Source of the DNA: Schistosoma mansoni | Lineage: Eukaryota; Platyhelminthes; Trematoda; Strigeidida; Schistosomatidae | Length of the DNA stretch: 64,000 nt | Reading direction: 5' to 3' | NCBI RefSeq assembly: GCF_000237925.1 | Contig: NC_031495.1 | Location: forward strand, 63,656,939-63,720,938 | In this document: one piece after another, positions 57,918-64,000 of the stretch | How the letters are laid out: each line of letters begins with the position of its first letter | How positions within the stretch are numbered: the stretch's first letter is position 1 | Translations under genes and position numbers: made by a program | Notes under the pieces: model-generated | Told to the model about the DNA's origin: nothing | The model's input: the letters and a program-made list of their open reading frames with translations, nothing else | Databases searched by the model: none

Positions 57918-60900
57918 CTAATCAAGTTTAATTTCTTCTGGGATTTTTTCACGTATAGAATGTAAAATAATTTCCATTTCTAGTGTACCTTGGCATTTAA
58001 GTATAGGTATTTCAGCTCGGCCCTAAGCCATATGAAAGTAGCTGTATCAAGGGGTTCGGAGATGAAAGTCATTAATTGAAAGTAGTGTATTACGAAGAGA
58101 AAGCCACCACCTTACTTTCTCCTCCCCCCTTTGCCAAAAAGAACAAAATATGATAGAAATGTAGCTATAAATTGATTCTGAATAAAAAATAACTGTTGTA
58201 AATCATCATCAAAACTACAAGAAAACAATCAGCCGTAAGAAACAAATTCCACTTACAGATGATAATGACAGTAATGTGGGCAACTCTTTAACTTGATAAA
58301 GCGGATGAATTCGAAATTTGTTATTAGAATCCTTCCACCTTTACACAAAAAGAAAATACGGAAAGTAAAAATATGTGCTTATAGTTTTTTTAAGTTTATC
58401 TACAGTTACGATAAAGTTTAAGCAAATATCAGCCAAGACTAAGTAATGTTGAATAGTTAACAGATACAAATCATGAGTCAATTGAAGTTAGACCACCATC
58501 GAAAACCTGGAAGCACTGCTTGACTGCCGTTTCGTCCTAGTATGGGACTCCTCAACAGTGCGCATCCATGATCCCACCTCACGAGATTCGAACACAGGAC
58601 ATATCAGTCTCACGCGCGAGCGCTTAACCAGTGAACCATTGAGCCGGCATCAAACGGTGTTAATGTCTAACTTCAACCAATCCACGAAATTGAGCAACCG
58701 TCTACCATTGTCTTCAGTGAGTTACTATCTCGCAACAGACCTGGTTGAACTCCACTGGTCACCGTCCAGTACTTCCGGGTTTTTCATAGTAGTCTAGCTT
58801 CAATTGACTCATGATTTCAACTATAAAATTACTAAAATCCCCACAAAAAACCCCTTCTGAAGATACAAATCAGTTTATCATTTCTCTATAAAAATATATA
58901 TGTATATGTATTTGAATTGATCAAGGTTTCTCAACAACCCAATATAAATTATTCCTAAATGGATGGTATTGCAGAGTGAATTGTATTTTCAAGAAATTAA
59001 TATTTGACGACTGTAATTTACATGATGACTTTTACAAACCACTTTGAAGCCACAGGAACGCTTTCAGAACTGATACTTTATGCTTTTACAAGTGTAACAT
59101 CCTGTAAGATTCTTACAATAATTTGAAATCATATGTAACAACAATTGACTTTTCAATCGAGAGGATGATTATTTTGTAATGTGTTTAACTGGTGTGGGTT
59201 TGAAGTACAATCAGTGTATACCAACACAAAATAGTAAGCGAACTAACGTTGATCTTATATAAAATGAAAGATTGGTTTTATGCCATGTAAAATAGATTCA
59301 AGTTGGAAGCATGGACTATTAGATGACAATTCAGCGGTCTTAATAAACAAAACGCACCGCGAGGCCAGAAAGTATCGGTAGTTAAGTTTTTGGGAAGGGC
59401 ACAGATGCTCATTGCTGGACAGTTACAGGCTACGAAGAAACAGACACCCCCGAGTACTTCATAGTTCTCAATAGTTGTTCAGTTGATATCAGATCATGAT
59501 GAGAAATATTTCGCAGTTTACGATTTATATGACGGACGATCCCTAGTAAAATAACCACTGAAAACCAAGAATTAACAGACGGTCCTTTTGTCCTAGTATG
59601 GGACTCTCTAGCAGTGCACATTTAACGAAACTAAAAAGGATAGAACCTAGGGGCTCCAGGTCTCCCTGTAAGTGTTTAACCTTTAGAGTCACCATCCACT
59701 GATGTAAATTTAAAACTTTATAATGTTTCCTGACTTGCATCACTTGCAGAGTAAATGAGATGTCCATCTACCAGCAAATGGCTTGTATACTACACAGAAG
59801 TACGGTTTGTTCTACTTTGTTAATGTGAAATATGGTAGATCAATGTAGAGGAAACGCGTAGGCTGAAGGTTTTAATCATAGATGTCTTCGAGGCATAGCT
59901 TGAGTTTCGTGGGATGATCGAGTAAGTAATCTTGAGTTTAGGCAGGGAGTACTCAGGAAGAGTGGAAAATCAATTGGTGAAGTAGTTAATCTTCATCGAT
60001 TGAGTTAGTTGGAAGAAGTTAAGAGGTGACCAAATCATATAATGGCATAAGTCCATAAAGTCATTGACTGTTGGTCTGAGCCACGTAGGTAGATGCATAT
60101 CACTTGATTGGTGTCCGCGCGATGATCATCGTCGGTGGCTGGGTGATACGTTTCAAAATCATCCACAACAGTACAGATTCATTCACTGTTCATTTTATCC
60201 TCTTGATTTTGAATTCCCGAAATTCCTAATACATATATTCCCACGTTGTTTTAAATAATATTTACAGTTTTTCTTTCCATCATTGTTACTACGTCGATCT
60301 CTTTTGTTATCTTCATCTTGTTATGCTAATGTGATATGGAAATCTGGGACAACGGACGTCTGTTTCAGACCTCTATGTTAATGACATCTGTCTGTCTATC
60401 TGATCCTTAAAGTTGGATACTCTAACTATTGAACCATTGTTTCTGAAATAAAATTTCTAGCAAAAAATTTCTCCGTAAGACAGCAATTTGTAAATGATCC
60501 TCAAGAAATTTTTTATAGTTTCCAAAGAACTGTCAGTTCAGCTTTTTTCTACTATTCAAATAAACCGAGAATGATGTGAAGAATCCGTCCTGATATAATG
60601 GACAAAACTGTACAACTCAAAGCATGTATCTACCCACAATATCACCAAAAGAAATGTATTCTACTACTGAATCGTCAAATCAGAATGATCAGAGGGGGTT
60701 TTGTGGAGAATTTAGTATTTTCATAGTTGAAATCATGGGTCAATTGAAGCTAGATCACCATGGAAAGTATGGAAGCACTGAACGGCCGTTTTGTCCTATT
60801 TTGGAACTCCTCAGCAGTGCGCATCCACGATTCCGCACTCGCGAGATTCGAACCCAGGACCTATCAGTCTCGAGCCAGAGCCCTTAACCGATAGACCAAT

Positions 60901-63236
60901 GAGCCGGCATCCAACGGTGTTAATGTCTAATTTCAACCAATCCACGATTTTGAGCGACCGTTCACCAATTGTCTTCGCGAGTGAGGGATCGTGGATGCGC
61001 ACTGCTGAGGAGGTCCCATAATAGGACGAAACGGCCCGACGAAACGACCGTCCAGTGCTTCCAGGTTTCCATTAGTGGTCTAGCCTCAAAAGACTCATGA
61101 TTTCAACTATGAAAATCAGAATGAAGCAGCTAGCTCTGTTTCAGGTGTCCATTTTCGAATAATATAGGTTCAAACGAAAAAAACTAAGATAAAATAATGA
61201 CAATTTCTTACTCATTTTCGTTGCCCACTTCAATCATTATAAATAAATCATTATCTTTAGTAACTCCAATCTTACTTTCTATAATAGATTCACCTATAAA
61301 ATAGTAAATAATAAGTATGCGGAAATAAAGAAAAACAAAAAACAATTATTACTGATGAAAAATTCAACATTTTAAGCAAAGTCTTTATGAGTCTGTGGAC
61401 TAAACGACTGAATGACATTGAGGTTTGGTGCAGGGTAATAGGCGAACAAAACAAAACGGTTGATGAGACTGTGAGTATTCGTCGATTGAAGTGTCTATGT
61501 TTTGTGTAGCATGTACCCAGCTGTGGCTTATTTTGAATAGCGATGCTGACTGAGGTGTAAAATTGGAAGAAAGCTAGAGGCAGCTACCTTAGAAAGAGAG
61601 CAGTATTTTATGGAGTTATTCGCTGTTGGTAGATCTAAATTACCCGATTGAAGTGCGTGCAATAACTGAGATTAGTGACTATAGACGCTGGATAGCATGT
61701 TTTAGAATCATTCAAACAGGCATAGAACTACTCAACATTTAGCTTTGTACTGTAATGAGGTTCAATATTATTTGACACATTTTACTCCTTTAGTTCATTC
61801 CTTCTTTCCGAGTTATATTCGCTAATCTTTTGTAACGTAATTCATCCTAATAAGATTTAACTGTTTTAGTATTCATCTCGTTAACTTCACCTCAGTGAGG
61901 TGACTTCATATAGAAACTTGAGTAAACACACGAAATATACCACAACTATGTACCGAAATTCGACTAATCACTTATTTACATCACAGATGATATTGATCAA
62001 GAAATAATAATTCACTTAGTATTGTTAGTTTGAACCTTCCCATTGATGTGTTAGAACTGCAACTGGTCAGTCACTAATTGGCATATGTGCATACTGTGCG
62101 TATTGCCTCGATATAGCCTTAATTCACAAGCATGGTAAGCAAAGATGGATAGTGGCCAACAGTGGAATCCAGTTTGACGCGCGTTTCGTCCTATTTGGGA
62201 AGATTCAAACAAACAATACTGAGTGAATTTAAACTTCACCCCATTGCACAAGCAAGTGACTATCAGGACTCAGTAGCTGAGTGGATAACGCGATGGCGTT
62301 TGAAGAGAGAGGTACTGGGTTCGAGACCGCAGAGTGAACATCAATTCTGAGATGCAGGTACATCCAGCTGACGAGTCCCAAATAGGACGAAGCGCGCGTG
62401 AAACTGGATTTCACTGCTGGCCACTATCCATCCTAACTTATCAGTTAGGATGTTTATATAACAACAAAGTTCTTCTTAAGAGAACAACTACAACAAAACT
62501 TCTCATGAGTTTTTTTAAGAAAATTCGATATATATAAATATATATATATGCGCCACACAAATCTTATTTGATTTGTATGAGGGCTGTGATACTGTCCAAG
62601 TGTGCAAACCGAAGCAAGTGGTCTTCTTAGGGGACCACACTCGGAGCCTTTGATCGACAGGTTTGGTCCAGAAGGCAGTGGAACATCGTGAGGAGATACA
62701 GTCACATGGTAGCCGGTGACCAACCATTGATTCATACGCCATTTGTTCCCTCAAGATACTGGAGCCCATGTGCACTATTGGTTGGGAATCAGGGTTTTCC
62801 AACTCCTTTAGGTGGACTTTCCGTGTCCACCAACCCGGTTAAGGCACCGGACATTCACTTTTCGTCCTCTTAATTTCGTAAACAACAGTAATGCCACGAG
62901 AAGGCAGTGAGTAGGACTTCCCTGGCAGAGACTATATACGCGTGGCCATATGAGAGGGAGAGCGGACTCTCCCCACTCTCGGCCGTACCAGGGCATTTGG
63001 GGGCCATTTAAACAGAAAAATAAATACACATATGACAGATAAGACAGACACGATCTTTACATTATATATTCAAAATAAAACTTACATTTACTACAATCCT
63101 CTGACCAACTATCCCCAGTGTTCATATCAGTTGAACCAGAAAAATAAACGAATACAAGACGCCCATTTTGATGTGCTAATTCAATTTGACTAGCAAGTTC
63201 ATCAATAGATTGAACAAACAATTCTTCTATAGGCAT
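57918..63236 (-). CDS. TXNDC17/TRP14-like thioredoxin-fold protein with altered active site
   Basis: Exons (reverse strand) 63236-63086, 61293-61212, 58338-58257, 58022-57918; 139 residues, phases and GT-AG ends agree. Similarity to TXNDC17 (123 residues in human): NGRLVFVYFSGSTDMNTGDS, DLFIMIEVGNENEWKDSNNK, FRIHPLYQVKELPTLL (cis-Pro region) and a C-terminal ILKCQGTLEMEI resembling ECLQANLVEM. The family is a cytosolic thioredoxin-like reductase acting on small disulfides and nitrosothiols. The usual WCPDC is WSEDCSKC here (Trp44, Ser45, Cys48, Cys51): the first catalytic Cys is Ser, but a new C-x-x-C is made three residues on. Upstream of the ATG there is an acceptor-like TTTATAG at 63241, so a 5' exon is possible. 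The introns contain family A, B and C repeats. Confidence 0.87.
58474..58860. mobile_element. Family B snap-back element with 12-bp TSD
   Basis: Flanked by AGATACAAATCA (58462-58473, 58861-58872). Left reverse arm and degraded reverse ribozyme (core TTGAGGA), reverse tRNA-like part, distal segment with GTCTTCAGTGAGTTACTATC, then the forward arm CAATTGACTCATGATTTCAA and tail TCCCCACAAAAAACCCCTTC. It lies in an intron of the TXNDC17-like gene. Confidence 0.8.
58873..59930. other. Intron sequence with one decayed family B copy
   Basis: At 59535-59720 a strongly diverged reverse family B element is visible (GTCCTTTTGTCCTAGTATGG, CTCTAGCAGTGCACATTTAACG). Nothing else recognised. Confidence 0.4.
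59940..60400 (+). mobile_element. SR2-like LINE 3' end
   Basis: AGTACTCAGGAAGAGTGGAAAA then GTCCATAAAGTCATTGACTG, GAGCCACGTAGGTAGATGCA and the 3' UTR ending CTGTCTGTCTATCTGATCC. Diverged and 5'-truncated. Confidence 0.7.
60689..61112. mobile_element. Family B snap-back element carrying two opposed ribozyme copies, 12-bp TSD
   Basis: Flanked by AAATCAGAATGA (60677-60688, 61113-61124). The left half is a reverse element with ribozyme at 60775-60825 (GAAA reads CAAA-like, triplet GTT; degraded). The right half starts inside CTTCGCGAGTGAGGGATCGTGG and carries a forward ribozyme at about 60995-61060 with a ~15-base internal duplication of GACGAAAC. Arms mirror each other over ~130 bases including the ribozymes. 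Confidence 0.85.
62009..62430. mobile_element. Two Sm-alpha-like units, the first a snap-back
   Basis: 62009-62230: reverse unit from arm AATTCACTTAGTATTGTTAG to a truncated ribozyme CCTATTTGGGA, then the inverted arm GGGAAGATTCAAACAAACAATACTGAGTGAAT; the switch lies at a shared GGGA. 62231-62430: forward unit with A-box region, B box GGGTTCGAGACCG (62317) and ribozyme region CTGACGA/GACGAAGC (core altered). Located in the first intron of the TXNDC17-like gene. Confidence 0.8.
62545..63005 (-). repeat. Family C repeat
   Basis: Reverse copy from ATATATATGCGCCACACAAATC to ACCAGGGCATTTGG; the 3' ATAAn tail is replaced by (TA)n. The MENPDSQPIVHMGSSILREQ frame is open here too, though diverged. 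Confidence 0.85.
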
Positions 63237-63239
63237 ATT

Positions 63240-63740
63240 ACTATAAACAAATAAATTAGAAAAAAGGATATTCGTGTTTTATGTTTCCATATCTATCAAT
63301 TGTGGTAATTTAAATTTAAAAAAATAGTGACAACAATCACATCACAAAGAAACAGAATGTACTATATATATATGGCGGCAATCGTTACTTCCTGGTTGCC
63401 CATATCATGAAAAATACTTCCTGAGGTGTCTGAAAAAGAAACTAACTTAAGAGCGGATCTTCAAAAACTGAGAGGATGACCATAGTGTCCAAAGAACAGA
63501 TGCTTGGGACCACTCACACAGTCTCTTTTAAATAGTTTTATATGAATAAGCTCCGTACTTTTAGGGTCCTAAGAACGAGTGTTACTTTTAGGGTCAACCT
63601 TTTTTTAAGCCCTCTCCTACAGTTGTAGGCGAACAATACGACTGTGGACGCAGGTTACCTGAGGGAAATACTTAACTTCCATTACATGCCTGTATAATTG
63701 GCTGTACTACTTCGCCCTCGGACTACGAGTTTGTTGTTTT
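63240..63740. promoter_or_regulatory. Upstream region of the TXNDC17-like gene
   Basis: No repeat recognised. A promoter or a 5' non-coding exon may lie here; no definite element seen. Confidence 0.3.
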
Positions 63741-64000
63741 TCTGGGTACTGGGTTCGAGTCCCAGGGTGAACATCAATTCTGAGATGCAGGTACATCCAG
63801 CTGACGAGTCCCAAATAGGACGAAACGTACGTCAAACTGGATTCCACTGCTAGCCACTATCCATCTTTGCTTACAATGCTTGTGAATTAAGGCTATATCG
63901 AGGCAATATTCACAGTATGCACATATGCCAATAAGAGACTGACCATTTGCAGTCCTAACACATCTATGGGAAGATTCAAAAAAATAATACTAAATGAGTA
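63740..64000 (+). mobile_element. Sm-alpha-like element, cut by window end
   Basis: B box TGGGTTCGAGTCCCAGGGTG, ribozyme 63790-63850, CTATCCATCTTTGCTTACAA, GCAATATTCACAGTATGCAC, GCAGTCCTAACACATCTATG and arm GGGAAGATTCAAAAAAATAA. The A-box part is missing. Confidence 0.85.
63790..63850 (+). ncRNA. Hammerhead ribozyme, Sm-alpha type
   Basis: Stem I GGTACATCCAG / CTGGATTCC, core CTGACGA, stem II GTCC/GGAC with CAAATA, GAAA, stem III GTAC palindrome, GTC triplet. Three extra bases (AAA) lie between the triplet and stem I, so cleavage efficiency is uncertain. Confidence 0.65.

Noticed and set aside
60775-60825. Reverse hammerhead called as active
   Set aside because: The GAAA core is altered and stem II is mismatched; described only as degraded.

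Overview
This is a gene-poor, repeat-dense piece of an AT-rich metazoan genome. It is almost certainly from a blood fluke (Schistosoma or a close relative). The evidence is the many Sm-alpha-type hammerhead ribozyme repeats, RTE-clade LINEs with (TTAC)n or (GACT)n tails, and four spliced host genes with the AT-rich codon use and mixed tiny and huge introns typical of schistosomes. Two assembly gaps (N runs) lie at 1561-1760 and 29417-29844.

Host genes. (1) A CRMP/dihydropyrimidinase-like gene runs on the + strand, with clear exons from 12117 to its stop at 30415; its first exon was not found. It has lost the HxH metal motif of the amidohydrolase fold but keeps the CRMP C-terminal signature. 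(2) A CDK4/6-like cell-cycle kinase runs on the - strand (41699 to 31693, six exons), convergent with gene 1, with a very long low-complexity tail after the kinase domain. (3) NDUFS7, the 20-kDa complex I subunit with the N2 iron-sulfur cluster ligands, lies on the + strand (50713-52464) and has a 32-nt intron. (4) A TXNDC17/TRP14-like thioredoxin-fold gene lies on the - strand (63236 to 57918, four exons); its usual WCPDC site reads WSEDCSKC.

Layout. 1-650: 155-bp tandem repeat. 650-12100: interspersed hammerhead SINE-like elements, RTE LINE fragments and a ~500-bp repeat (family C). 12100-30400: the CRMP gene, its introns filled with the same repeats and a solo LTR nested in a LINE. 30400-31700: convergent 3' flanks with an exact 106-bp triplication. 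31700-41700: the kinase gene, with an SR2-like LINE in one intron. 42000-50600: a decayed CR1/jockey-type LINE, further RT remnants and three copies of a ~330-bp repeat (family F). 50700-52500: NDUFS7. 53400-54300: a decayed antisense LINE. 55400-57300: an inverted pair of family C elements. 57900-63240: the TXNDC17-like gene with repeat-filled introns. 63740-64000: a truncated Sm-alpha element.

The most striking signal is that two distinct short element families carry type I hammerhead cores: family A (Sm-alpha-like) and family B (core CTGAGGA, stem I GCACTG/CAGTGC). Both are repeatedly found as head-to-head snap-back elements. Their inverted arms agree with each other, down to copy-private variants, better than with other copies. 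Several are bounded by 11-12 bp target-site duplications. This suggests ribozyme-bearing retroelements that integrate as fold-back dimers, probably made by template switching.
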